Shown: piece by piece, positions 43,778 through 52,174 of the stretch
How positions within the stretch are numbered: the first letter of the stretch is position 1
Layout of the letters: the number at the start of each line of letters is the position of its first letter
From: Arsenicibacter rosenii
Lineage (GTDB): Bacteria > Bacteroidota > Bacteroidia > Cytophagales > Spirosomataceae
DNA length: 64,000 bases
Direction of reading: 5' to 3'
Assembly: GCF_001870735.1 (NCBI RefSeq)
Contig: NZ_MORL01000001.1
Span: 310,001-374,000 of the forward strand
Translations under genes and position numbers: made by a program
Notes under the pieces: model-generated
Seen by the model: the letters and a program-made list of their open reading frames with translations, nothing else
Database searches by the model: none
Told to the model about the DNA's origin: nothing

Positions 43778-44930
43778 AGATCAACAGCGAATCAACGCGG
43801 TGGGCGTGCACCATTTCTTCGCACGGAGACCAGGCAAAGATCGTAAACCGGCCATCCTGCGAAGCGACCAGGGCAATCGAATCCCGCTGATCATAGACGA
43901 ACTGGGCCGCCGACAAATGCCGCGTGCCACCGGTCTGAGTCGGGTGCACCACCATGGGGACGTTGTCAACGATAGGTTCAGTCACAATAATCTGGCTGAC
44001 ACGCTCGCTGTTGAACGAACGCCCGGTTTTAGCCCCGAAGCCGATCAGTTCATACTGATCATTGATGATGGTGGCTCCGTCAACGGCCGTTAACCCCGCA
44101 ATCCGGTCGACGGCCAGGTTCAGCGCTCCCATCCACCAGCTTTGCTTGCGCTCGCCGGCATCAGAACGCATCAGCTCCGACAGGCCCGAAAACGAGGGCT
44201 GTACCGGGTAACCGATATGCAGAATCGAATCCCGCCAGATGTCCTGTTGCGAAGGGACAACCAGTAAACTGCCGCCACGACCGTGGGCCCGCATTGCTAC
44301 TGCCAGCTGCACCAGCACATTCATCGAATTATTCCAGGTCGACGGGGCCGTAAACCCCAGCATTGAGGTCAGAATAGCGGGGCAGTCGGGCAGGCCGGCT
44401 GTGCGCTCATCGACCACTTTGATCTGATCTCCTTTCAGGATCGCCACGTTGACAAACTTACCGAAGCCTTCGGTACGGCGGTGTTTGATCACCAGCAAGC
44501 CGGGTTCAACTACCTCCAGAATAAAGCAATTGCCCGGAACTTCGGACGTGGCCCCCCAGATGCAGAGCTCATCGCCTTCGGCGTAGAGGCCAAGGTGTAT
44601 TCCGGGATGCTCGACCGCAGGGGCCAGTTTGGTAAGGATCGCCGGTGTCAGAGCCAGCTTATGTTCAAACAAAAGTGGATTTTTTGACTGCTCGGCGGGC
44701 AGGTAAGCAAGCGAAATTTTGGGCGAGTTGCCTTCTTCACGGCGCAGACTTGCCCAGAACGCTACATCAATCATTGCCTCAATGACCTGTGGCGGCGGAA
44801 CCGGCGCCAGTTCACTGGACTCGACTTTACGTGCTGCTTTTCCGAAATGCCGGGCAAAATGCGCTTCAACCGCCCGTGCAACTGCCTGAGCGGCCTTATA
44901 CGTTGTGGTTGGGGTAGTTTGTGAAATCAT
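43776..44930 (-). CDS. DACNV-type diadenylate cyclase homologue
   Basis: This 384-residue cytoplasmic protein seems to join an N-terminal sensor region, resembling the predicted DACNV sensor domain, to a DisA_N/DAC-like domain (about 190-370). DAC domains make cyclic di-AMP. The first catalytic motif is visible as Asp284-Gly285-Ala286 (VDGATIINDQYELIGFGA). The second, normally G-T-R-H-R, reads GGTRHLSA (335-341), so the last Arg is Leu. The spacer between motifs is about 50 residues, longer than in DisA. Whether it makes c-di-AMP, another nucleotide, or only senses one cannot be told from sequence. It is transcribed alone on the minus strand with no clear operon partner. Family call from memory, not a search. 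Confidence 0.68.
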   Translation of the reverse strand: MISQTTPTTTYKAAQAVARAVEAHFARHFGKAARKVESSELAPVPPPQVIEAMIDVAFWASLRREEGNSPKISLAYLPAEQSKNPLLFEHKLALTPAILTKLAPAVEHPGIHLGLYAEGDELCIWGATSEVPGNCFILEVVEPGLLVIKHRRTEGFGKFVNVAILKGDQIKVVDERTAGLPDCPAILTSMLGFTAPSTWNNSMNVLVQLAVAMRAHGRGGSLLVVPSQQDIWRDSILHIGYPVQPSFSGLSELMRSDAGERKQSWWMGALNLAVDRIAGLTAVDGATIINDQYELIGFGAKTGRSFNSERVSQIIVTEPIVDNVPMVVHPTQTGGTRHLSAAQFVYDQRDSIALVASQDGRFTIFAWSPCEEMVHAHRVDSLLI

Positions 44931-44979
44931 ACGACGGTACTTACATTAAAAAATACCCCTAAAACCGCCGGATGGTTCC

Positions 44980-45555
44980 TTAGAAAAGGAAATAAATGAC
45001 ACCGATGCAGTAATTGAAAACGGTTAGGTGTGATGTTAAGGCCGCAATCGCTTTATACAGCATATTGGCGACGGATTGCCGGTTAATGGCCATTAAATCA
45101 GCGTTTTGCCCGCTATTAAGGCCCTGATAATACTTCAGAAAAACAGCCCCTGCTGTCGTTTCGGGAGGTGGTAAATGACCCGCTGAGGCCGTTTCCGGCT
45201 CGCTGATTCATGCTCTGACAACACAATTTCTTTTTCAACGGTATACCCGCCCGAAAGTTCAGTCACGCCATTTTCTTCAACAGGCGCATGCAGTGGTTTG
45301 TGGCGCCGGAATTCCTGAAAGAGCTGATTTCGCCGTGCTTTCAGGAAATAAATGGAGACATATACTGCATGGCGATTGAACGACGCTGCTCCCGGATATT
45401 GATGAACAGATCCTGAATGCTGTCCTTGATGAATTCGGGATTCGGCCAGCCGGCAAAAAGCAGATTGATCCCCATCCTGTGCTTTGGCCCAAAGCTCCGG
45501 CAGGTGCTGATTATCTGCAATAATTTGTTGCCGCCGATCCAGGATACTTGCCGTT
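44980..45555 (-). pseudogene. Frameshifted ECF sigma factor
   Basis: On the minus strand, pieces of one sigma-70 family ECF protein appear in order but in different frames. Region 2 start: DNQHLPELWAKAQDGDQSAF at about 45515; then PEFIKDSIQDLFINIREQRR (region 2.4-like), a shift to VSIYFLKARRNQLFQEFRRH, EKEIVLSEHESASRKRP and VIYHLPKRQQGLFF, a stop, and after another shift LKYYQGLNSGQNADLMAINR plus QSVANMLYKAIAALTSHL (region 4) ending with TAA at 44980. At least two frameshifts and an internal deletion near the middle of region 2 are needed. No intact anti-sigma or SusCD partner follows, so the gene has decayed. Sequencing error at several places is unlikely. Confidence 0.8.
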
Positions 45556-45651
45556 TAGTAGTGATAAGACAAATAAAACACCTGAATCATAAAACAGTTT
45601 ATTGCAAATAAACGATTGTTTTAAGGTGTAAAGGCAAAAATAAAATTTGGC

Positions 45652-45830
45652 AAAACGTAGAGACGCAATATTTTGCGTCTCGTCATCCGTCAGGCAGATT
45701 AGTAGGCAAGCCATGAAACGGGCATAAAACGTAGAGACGCAATATTTTGCGTCTCGTCATCCGTCAGGCAGATTAGTAGGCAAGCCATGAAACGGGCATA
45801 AAACGAGACGCAAAATATTGCGTCTCTACG
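45652..45830. repeat. Tandem duplication of a 74-bp unit with GAGACGCAA palindromes
   Basis: A 74-bp unit (45652-45725) containing the palindrome GAGACGCAATATTTTGCGTCTC's two arms is repeated exactly at 45726-45799. A third palindrome copy, reversed in orientation, follows at 45800-45830 and ends in CTACG. Each palindrome has 9-bp arms GAGACGCAA/TTGCGTCTC. This is a REP-like element. It lies between the sigma pseudogene and the end of the SMP-30-like gene. Confidence 0.9.
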
Positions 45831-45864
45831 AAGGGAACATGATAGATTGGTAGGAACGAATGGA

Positions 45865-46761
45865 CTACTGTCGCCCGGGCACATCTGCCCGGAATACTTC
45901 CAGATTCCCCTGATCCTGAAGGGTCACGTAAACCAGGCGGTTATCCTTGCCGCCGAAGGTTACATTGGTTGGCTTTTTGCCGGTCAGGATAATTTCCTGC
46001 AGGACCTTGCCCTGTGGTGAAACCTTAACAACCGTGCCTTTGTCGTACCGGGCGATATACAGGTTACCGGCTTTGTCGCACCGCATGCCGTCCATACCGA
46101 AATCGGGGAATCGGATCAGCAAGCGTTTGTTGCTGACCATCCCTGACGGCGAAAGATCATACGCCCACACATTCCGCTGAACCGATTCGTTGACATACAG
46201 CGTTTTATTGTCCGGGCTAACCTCAATGCCGTTCGTGGTTCCCATGTTGGCCTCCAGCCGTGACACCTTCCCGTCGGGATCGATGCGCCAGATGTTGCCC
46301 GTATTCTCTTTCCAGTTCGGGTCACTGGCGTAGAGACGACCTTTGTCGTCAATGGCCACGTCGTTGGGCTGATTCATCCGGCTTTCGTGCGCAAAAACAG
46401 TTACTGTTTTAGTCCCCTTGCTGATGCGGAGAATATTATGCTTCGGGTAATCGGCAATGAACATATCACCGGCTTTATTGAAGCGGATACCATTGCCGAC
46501 ACTGCCGGCCGGTAATTCAACAAACAAACTGGCCTGACCACCCGGCGTAATCTGACCGATGGTGCCTTCCTTCGCAAAATTGACGGCATAAATGGTTCCC
46601 GCCTTATCGACTGCGGGGCCTTCGACGCCGTTCGTGAAGCCATTGGCCGGCGTAAATACCCGCGCTTTGAAAAGTTCAGGGTCAGGCACCGAGGCTGTCA
46701 GTAAAAAGCCGGTTGCTACAGCGGCAGTGCATACGGTTGTTATACGTGAAAAAAAGAGCAT
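45865..46761 (-). CDS. SMP-30/gluconolactonase-like exported protein
   Basis: This 298-residue protein has an N-terminal signal peptide (MLFFSRITTVCTAAVATGFLLTAS); the start at 46761 was chosen for it. The rest is a six-bladed propeller of the SMP-30/LRE (gluconolaconase) family: VEGPAVDKAGTIYAVNF, NGIRFNKAGDMFIADYP, QPNDVAIDDKGRLYASDPNW, TTNGIEVSPDNKTLYVNES and DGMRCDKAGNLYIARYDKG. The Glu of VEGPA and the Asn/Asp of QPNDV, TNGIE and DGMRCD are likely metal ligands. Lactonase activity on sugar lactones is the family's usual role, here in the periplasm; substrate is unknown. Confidence 0.85.
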   Translation of the reverse strand: MLFFSRITTVCTAAVATGFLLTASVPDPELFKARVFTPANGFTNGVEGPAVDKAGTIYAVNFAKEGTIGQITPGGQASLFVELPAGSVGNGIRFNKAGDMFIADYPKHNILRISKGTKTVTVFAHESRMNQPNDVAIDDKGRLYASDPNWKENTGNIWRIDPDGKVSRLEANMGTTNGIEVSPDNKTLYVNESVQRNVWAYDLSPSGMVSNKRLLIRFPDFGMDGMRCDKAGNLYIARYDKGTVVKVSPQGKVLQEIILTGKKPTNVTFGGKDNRLVYVTLQDQGNLEVFRADVPGRQ

Positions 46762-47108
46762 GTAGGTGAATGAGTAATTCGGTCTGTTGGCAAAGGTAAT
46801 GGATCGTAAATTACCAGCGCGGCCGGCAATGGGTTTATGGTTGGGCATGGTCTGGGCCGGAGCAGTCCGGAAAGCCGGCAGACCGAGGGCAAGGCAGGTA
46901 AGGGAAGAAGAAATGGAACACATAGGTTTACGCAGATTTATTGAGAGAACGGTTTGGCTGACATTTACCGGCAGAATCGGCGGGTTAACCGCAAATACGG
47001 CTTCTGTTGCAACAAGGCAATGTATCTGACCGTAAAAGGCAATACAATCAGAAAGCTATTTCTTGCTGAATCTAACCTCAATCGCTCATCATAAAGCCGT
47101 CAGTCATT

Positions 47109-47855
47109 ATGGAACGTAAAGAATTTTTAAAACGTGGTTTCGGGAGCCTGTTAGGCTTTGCCGCAATCGCTCCGTTGGCACAAGCCTGTAAAACCGACAC
47201 AGACGTTACGCCGTCATCGACCGGCACCAGTACCTCAACCGGTTCGACGAACGGCAGCTCCACCGGCAATTGCTCCGTAACGCCTTCTGAAACTGAGGGA
47301 CCTTTCCCAACTAAAACGCCCGGTAATCTGGTCCGCAAAGATATCCGCGACGACCGTACGGGGGTAGCCTTTACCATCAACATTACCATTAAGAATGCCA
47401 ACAGCAGCTGCGCCGCTCTGTCGGGCGCCCTGGTCGACATCTGGCATTGCGACAAAGACGGTTACTACTCCGAATACGGCGGTACCAGTATGCAATCGGT
47501 CAACTATACGTCGGTCGACTTCCTGCGCGGCCGTCAGACTACCGACAGCAATGGCCTGGTGAGCTTCACCTCCATTTTTCCGGGATGGTATGCCAGCCGG
47601 GCACCGCATATTCACGTGCATATCTACAACGCATCCGGTAAGTCATTGCTCGTTACGCAGATTACGTTTCCTTACGATATTTCCAATCTGGTTTACACCA
47701 CCGGCCAGTCATATGGCTATACCAAAGGCTCACAGGACACCAAAAACGAAACGGATAATGTATTCAGTGATGGCTTCACGAATGAATTGGCGACCGTTTC
47801 GGGCAGCCTGTCGGCAGGTTTCACGCTGACACACACGATTGTGGTAAGTGCCTAG
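47109..47855 (+). CDS. Intradiol ring-cleavage dioxygenase lipoprotein
   Basis: This 248-residue protein belongs to the protocatechuate/catechol intradiol dioxygenase superfamily of non-haem Fe(III) enzymes. Seen: SETEGPFPT, LVDIWHCDKDGYYSEYGG and FPGWYASRAPHIHVHIYN, which holds the Tyr, His and His iron ligands (the first Tyr is likely in DGYYSEY). The N-terminus MERKEFLKRGFGSLLGFAAI is positively charged and followed by APLAQAC, a good lipobox, so the mature protein is probably a lipoprotein with a Ser/Thr/Gly-rich linker (about 32-60). Homologues with this secreted layout are common in this phylum; the substrate is unknown. No aromatic-degradation genes surround it. Confidence 0.87.
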   Translation: MERKEFLKRGFGSLLGFAAIAPLAQACKTDTDVTPSSTGTSTSTGSTNGSSTGNCSVTPSETEGPFPTKTPGNLVRKDIRDDRTGVAFTINITIKNANSSCAALSGALVDIWHCDKDGYYSEYGGTSMQSVNYTSVDFLRGRQTTDSNGLVSFTSIFPGWYASRAPHIHVHIYNASGKSLLVTQITFPYDISNLVYTTGQSYGYTKGSQDTKNETDNVFSDGFTNELATVSGSLSAGFTLTHTIVVSA

Positions 47856-47871
47856 AAACCGGTAACTTCCG

Positions 47872-47907
47872 GCCGGCGGCAGACGAGCCTGTCGCCGGCC
47901 GTTTTCA
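47872..47907 (+). terminator. Terminator of the dioxygenase gene
   Basis: The 9-bp stem CGGCCGGCG/CGCCGGCCG (47872-47880, 47895-47903) is followed by TTTT, 16 bp after the stop codon. Confidence 0.75.
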
Positions 47908-47931
47908 AATTGCTCCCTTTATTCTGTTGTT

Positions 47932-48447
47932 ATGGCAAAAGGACTCATCCGGTTAAGCTACCGTAAACTAATTGACGCGTCGTCAGTAAAAACGTGGGAC
48001 CAGTATGTGTTTGAGGACACCTGGAAGGAGTTTTACATGCAGTCGCAGTTCTACAACCAGGCCGGTAGCTGTCAGACATTTCAGGAACTACTCGATCAGG
48101 TACCGGGGGCCGACCGCCTGCATTACCTGACCAGCACGGCGGCAGCCGGATATATCCGTCAGCTGAACCAGGTTATTCCCGATATTGCCAATGTATCGGG
48201 TAAATTGTGCCTGCCGTTTAGCCAGTTCAGGTTCGAGATCGTTCATTCGCACGTCAGCCGGAAAGAAGCGCATAAAGTGGCCATTTCTTTTTACAGCGAC
48301 CCGCTGACCTGGATAGATACCATCGGTAATAACCTGCTGATTGCCTACGGTGACCAGCGCGAAGCCCTCTCCGCCGGTCAGGAACTCGAAACCGATATGA
48401 TTGCGCTCCAGCCATACCTCAGCGTTTCGTTTTTCACAAAACCGTGA
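47932..48447 (+). CDS. Conserved-looking protein of unknown function
   Basis: This 171-residue soluble protein starts MAKGLIRLSYRKLIDASSVK and has no signal peptide or membrane helix. It contains WKEFYMQSQFYNQAGSCQTF, SFYSDPLTWIDTIGNNLLIA and FEIVHSHVSRKEAHKVAISF. I do not recognise a family. Fold appears mixed alpha/beta. It sits 24 bp after the dioxygenase terminator and is likely separately transcribed. Normal codon use and full-length frame suggest a real gene. Confidence 0.55.
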   Translation: MAKGLIRLSYRKLIDASSVKTWDQYVFEDTWKEFYMQSQFYNQAGSCQTFQELLDQVPGADRLHYLTSTAAAGYIRQLNQVIPDIANVSGKLCLPFSQFRFEIVHSHVSRKEAHKVAISFYSDPLTWIDTIGNNLLIAYGDQREALSAGQELETDMIALQPYLSVSFFTKP

Positions 48448-48629
48448 TCTCTGATTTTTTTGTCATCCCGACAAAGAGCAGGGCTGCCGGTTCCGGGAGC
48501 CGGTTTATGCAAAAGCCATGCATTCCGGAAAGCCGCATCGTCTGGTGTGCCGAACCGCAAAAGAACAGGGATGAGGAGGAAAGCAGTCGGCCGCGAAGGC
48601 TTTTTGTACCATCTGACTGTAACGGTAGA

Positions 48630-49343
48630 TTAGTGCCTTTTTATACCACTGATTCCGGTAGCGCAGCCAAAGAAATATGAATCAAAACGGACATCTAACG
48701 GATAGCGTTGAAAGATTTCCTGCACAGCTGATGCATCGCCAAACTTCTCGGTGTAGGTCCAGAGCATCCTATAGTCATCCGGATTGCCGAGGAATAATTT
48801 GCCAAGTATCGGGATAGTGTGTTTCAGATACAATCTGTAAAAAAACAATAATAGTTTGTTGCGGGGCTTTGATACCTCAATAAACGTGAATCGCCCTCCC
48901 GGTTTTAAGATTCTGCAGACCTCACCGGCCAGTTTGCTGAGTTGTTCTTTATTAAAGGTTTTCAGTCCATAGGCGCAGGTGATGACATCGTATTGATTCG
49001 CTGACAGGTTGTTTTGCAGTACGTCCTGATGCAGTATCCTGAATGTAATGCCGGGCCTGTTCCCATATTTTTGCTGACTTATCTGGCACATGCGCGCTGA
49101 AAAATCTAAGGCGGTAAACCGGGCATTTGGGAACTGGTTTGTCAGCATTGTCCAGTTTTCACCCAGACCCGATAATAAGTCAATGACTTGTATGTCAGCT
49201 GAACTATCCCCCAGCGCACGTATGAATTGCTTCCGCCACCGGATTGAAAAACCAAACGAAGTGATGTAATTCATTCGTTCGTATGAGCCGGCCATGCTAT
49301 CGAAAAGCCGTTTTACATAGTCTGATGCATAAATATCTTCCAT
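48630..49343 (-). CDS. UbiE-like SAM-dependent methyltransferase
   Basis: This 237-residue class I methyltransferase resembles the UbiE/MenG family. The N-terminal KRLFDSMAGSYERMNYITSF is typical. The SAM-binding motif I reads VIDLLSGLGENWTML, differing from the usual DxAxGTGD, and is followed by FTALDFSARMCQISQQKYG, YDVITCAYGLKTF and LKPGGRFTFIEVSKP. Because motif I deviates and menaquinone genes are not adjacent, I would not call it the menaquinone enzyme. Probably acts on a small molecule in the cytoplasm. A likely Bacteroidota genome would carry the housekeeping menG elsewhere. Confidence 0.8.
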   Translation of the reverse strand: MEDIYASDYVKRLFDSMAGSYERMNYITSFGFSIRWRKQFIRALGDSSADIQVIDLLSGLGENWTMLTNQFPNARFTALDFSARMCQISQQKYGNRPGITFRILHQDVLQNNLSANQYDVITCAYGLKTFNKEQLSKLAGEVCRILKPGGRFTFIEVSKPRNKLLLFFYRLYLKHTIPILGKLFLGNPDDYRMLWTYTEKFGDASAVQEIFQRYPLDVRFDSYFFGCATGISGIKRH

Positions 49344-49422
49344 GTTGTTTTTCTTTGGGTGTGGATTTTGCCTGCCGGGAACAGGGCCGTCCGGCGACCG
49401 TTCCCGGAAAGTTTCTGTCAGT

Positions 49423-52107
49423 TTAACGGATACTAAATGAATAACTGCCTGCCTGTAAGGTATACCTGGCCGTATTGCCTGAAGTCGTTTGTAGCGGTTT
49501 CACGACCTGGCCGTTTTCCCACAGTTGTTGTCCGGGGGACAGATGCAGGGTCAGGGTGGCTCCGGAATTGGCCGGAACAACAACAGAATAGGTAATGCCG
49601 TCACTCCCCCGCGACCAGGCCGATTTAATCAGGCCGTTGGGGCCTTCGTGGGCCGCCTCAAACTGGTTGAGCCCCTTTACAAAATGGGGTTCCAGCAAGA
49701 TGTTCCGGAAACCGGGCTGCTCCGGATCGGGCTTGATGCCACCCGGAGCTTTGTACAGCCACGCCCCGATCTCGCCGAACATGATGTGGTTCATCGAAAT
49801 ATCACTTTTAGCATCAATCGGCCAGTTCTCGTACAGGGTTGTTGCGCCGTTTTTGATCCACCAGCCCCACGACGGATAGGTTTCCTGCGAGGCTACCTGA
49901 TAGGCAATATCGGCATAGCCGTTCTCGCTCAGTGCGTTCAGGATGGATTTGGTTCCCAGCAACCCAACGTCCAGATGCGTATTGTCAGCCTGAACCCGTT
50001 TGGCCAGATTGGCGGCCACTTTTGACTTCTGATCGTCGGGCACAATACCCCAATGCAACGGAACACTCAGCTCGGTCTGCACCCCTTGCCCATACAACCC
50101 GGTCTCCGGATGGTAGTACTTCGCATTGACCGCGTTTTTGATCTTGTTGGCCAGAGCAGTATAGGCCACAAAATCAGCCTGTTTGCCAAGAATTTTAGCC
50201 GCTTTGGCAACGATGGAGGCATCCGTAAAATAATACACCGACGATGTAAACTCAACCGGCGTTTTAGATTTTACCGGCACCCAGTCGCCCAGACCCCAGG
50301 TCGTCAGACCGTTCGGGCTGATGGCCGTGATCCGGTCGACATACCGTTTCATGGCCTCGTAGTTGTCGGCCAGAATCTTGCTGTCGCCGTAGAACAGGTA
50401 GACATTCCACGGAATGAGGGTGATGGTGCTGGTCCAGTCGGGGCCGTTGCCCCATTCATAGCCCCAGCCACCGGTCGGGATAATCGACGGCAGTACGCCG
50501 TTGGGCTGCTGTTCGTCGCGGTGGTCGGCCAGCCATTTTTCGTAGATCGTAATGCCATCGAAGCCATAAAGTCCGGTTTCGACGGCAATGTGGGCATCAC
50601 CGGTCCAGCCGTTTTTCTCCCGCTGCGGGCAGTCGGTCGGGTAGCCGAAGAGGTTCGAGAGGTACGAATTATTGGTCGCCCACCACAGTTTGTTGATCGT
50701 CTCGCTGGAAGAAGAAACCAGACCCGCCGGTGGCACATCGCTGTGCATAAAATAACCGGTCAGGTTTTTCTCGCTCAGTGTGAGCGGTTTATTGCTGGTG
50801 ACCTCAACATACTGGAAGCCTTTGTAATTAAAATGCGGCATAAACTGCTCGTCTCCTTTGCCGTTCAGGATGAAAATGTCGGTCTGAAACGGATCCGACT
50901 TGTCGGTCGGGCGGTAGTGTACGTCAATGTTCGACATGTCCACCAGACCGGTCGGATAAACGCGTTCGCCATGTTTGAGCCGGATCACGGTGCCGGCCGG
51001 GCCGCTCACCCTGAACTGACTCACGCCGGAAATAGTGCGCCCGAGGTCAAAGACCACGGTTGTGTCGTTAATCCGGCGCATCTGCCGGGCGGGGATGGCT
51101 TCGACATTACGGACCGGATGCATGGCCTGGGCCACCACATTCGTCGACGGAGCCGCCCGCAGCAGCACGTTTTTCCAGGTCGCGTCATCAAAGGAGGCGG
51201 TATTCCAGCCGGGTTGTTCGAGGCGGGCGTCGTAGTGTTCGGCCGTATAAATGGAGTTGAAAATGACAGGGCTCAGGGCTGTTTTCCAGTCTTTGCCGGA
51301 GGCAATGGTTTCAGTGGTGCCATCGTCGTAGGTAATCCGCAGGTCGAGGCAGAAGGTTGGCCGCGCCCGCCACGGTGCCTGGTGAAAATACCAGACTGCC
51401 GTTGATTGGTGGTTATACCACCCGTTGCCCAGAAGCACGCCAATGGCATTTTTGCCCGTCTGAAGCTGTTTGGTTACGTCGTAGGTTACGTAAAGCGTAC
51501 GCCGGTCGAAGCGGGTATACATGGGATCGAGCCGGTGGTTACCCGTTTTTTCGCCGTTGATATACAGCTCGTATAGCCCCCCTGCCGCTATATACGCCCG
51601 TGCTGACCTGATTTTTTTGGTAACTGTAAATCCCTTCCGGAAGTAAGGCGCGGGTTTCAGATCGACGTTGTTGACATCACTGATCCAGGCCCCGAGCCAG
51701 TTTTTCTGCTGCATCATGCCGGTTTCAAAGCGGGCAATGGCCGAAGATGCCGGTTTCCCGTCTTTGTCCCAAACCGTTAAGCGCCAGAAGTAGGTAGTAA
51801 AGGGTTTCAGCGAACTGCCCTGATACGTAACCAGCCCCTGATTGGTCGCTGTTTTAGCCGTTTGCCAGCTATCAGCTTTTCCCCCCGCCAGCGCCGCCGA
51901 ATCGGTACCGACGGCCAGCTGCCAGGCAGTTTGCCGCGCCCCACGGCGGCTGTCGTCCAGTCGCCACGAAAACCGGGGTGCCGGCGTGTCGAGACCCAGC
52001 GGATTAACAAGGTGTTCACACTGTAAACCCGTTGGCACACAGGCCGGTTTCTGAGCCATTACCGCGCCCAGCTGAAGCGTCAGGAATATCGTTAATAAAG
52101 GTTTCAT
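49423..52107 (-). CDS. Secreted GH78 alpha-L-rhamnosidase
   Basis: This 894-residue protein begins with a signal peptide (MKPLLTIFLTLQLGAVMAQ); 52107 was chosen over the upstream ATGs. The GH78 layout is complete: N-terminal beta-sandwich with PTGLQCEHLVNPLGLDTPAP, carbohydrate-binding domain (YFRKGFTVTKKIRSARAYIA), catalytic (alpha/alpha)6 barrel and C-terminal domain. Catalytic motif regions: QREKNGWTGDAHIAVETGLY and GGWGYEWGNGPDWTSTITLI. It removes terminal alpha-L-rhamnose, for instance from rhamnogalacturonan or flavonoid glycosides. It is separated by only 67 bp from the GH29 gene upstream on the same strand, so the two form an operon. Confidence 0.92.
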   Translation of the reverse strand: MKPLLTIFLTLQLGAVMAQKPACVPTGLQCEHLVNPLGLDTPAPRFSWRLDDSRRGARQTAWQLAVGTDSAALAGGKADSWQTAKTATNQGLVTYQGSSLKPFTTYFWRLTVWDKDGKPASSAIARFETGMMQQKNWLGAWISDVNNVDLKPAPYFRKGFTVTKKIRSARAYIAAGGLYELYINGEKTGNHRLDPMYTRFDRRTLYVTYDVTKQLQTGKNAIGVLLGNGWYNHQSTAVWYFHQAPWRARPTFCLDLRITYDDGTTETIASGKDWKTALSPVIFNSIYTAEHYDARLEQPGWNTASFDDATWKNVLLRAAPSTNVVAQAMHPVRNVEAIPARQMRRINDTTVVFDLGRTISGVSQFRVSGPAGTVIRLKHGERVYPTGLVDMSNIDVHYRPTDKSDPFQTDIFILNGKGDEQFMPHFNYKGFQYVEVTSNKPLTLSEKNLTGYFMHSDVPPAGLVSSSSETINKLWWATNNSYLSNLFGYPTDCPQREKNGWTGDAHIAVETGLYGFDGITIYEKWLADHRDEQQPNGVLPSIIPTGGWGYEWGNGPDWTSTITLIPWNVYLFYGDSKILADNYEAMKRYVDRITAISPNGLTTWGLGDWVPVKSKTPVEFTSSVYYFTDASIVAKAAKILGKQADFVAYTALANKIKNAVNAKYYHPETGLYGQGVQTELSVPLHWGIVPDDQKSKVAANLAKRVQADNTHLDVGLLGTKSILNALSENGYADIAYQVASQETYPSWGWWIKNGATTLYENWPIDAKSDISMNHIMFGEIGAWLYKAPGGIKPDPEQPGFRNILLEPHFVKGLNQFEAAHEGPNGLIKSAWSRGSDGITYSVVVPANSGATLTLHLSPGQQLWENGQVVKPLQTTSGNTARYTLQAGSYSFSIR

Positions 52108-52174
52108 ATCGGGTTTCATAACTGTAGGGGCAACCCCACGTGGTTGCCCAAATGGAGTTGCCCCATAAATCATA

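Noticed and set aside
45277-45611. Short open frames on both strands in the 45.3-45.6 kb gap as independent small genes
   Set aside because: The minus-strand translation in other frames matches a broken ECF sigma factor, which explains the region.
48444-48680. Plus-strand 78-residue frame after the unknown gene at 47932
   Set aside because: It overlaps the methyltransferase gene end, is rich in repeat-like sequence and shows no domain.
49375-49407. CCGGGAAC/GTTCCCGG hairpin after the GH78 stop as an intrinsic terminator
   Set aside because: The 8-bp stem is real but no U tract follows on the minus strand, so termination is not supported.
50053-51405. 450-residue plus-strand frame opposite the GH78 gene
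   Set aside because: The GH78 protein on the other strand is complete with all family motifs; the frame has no recognisable domain.
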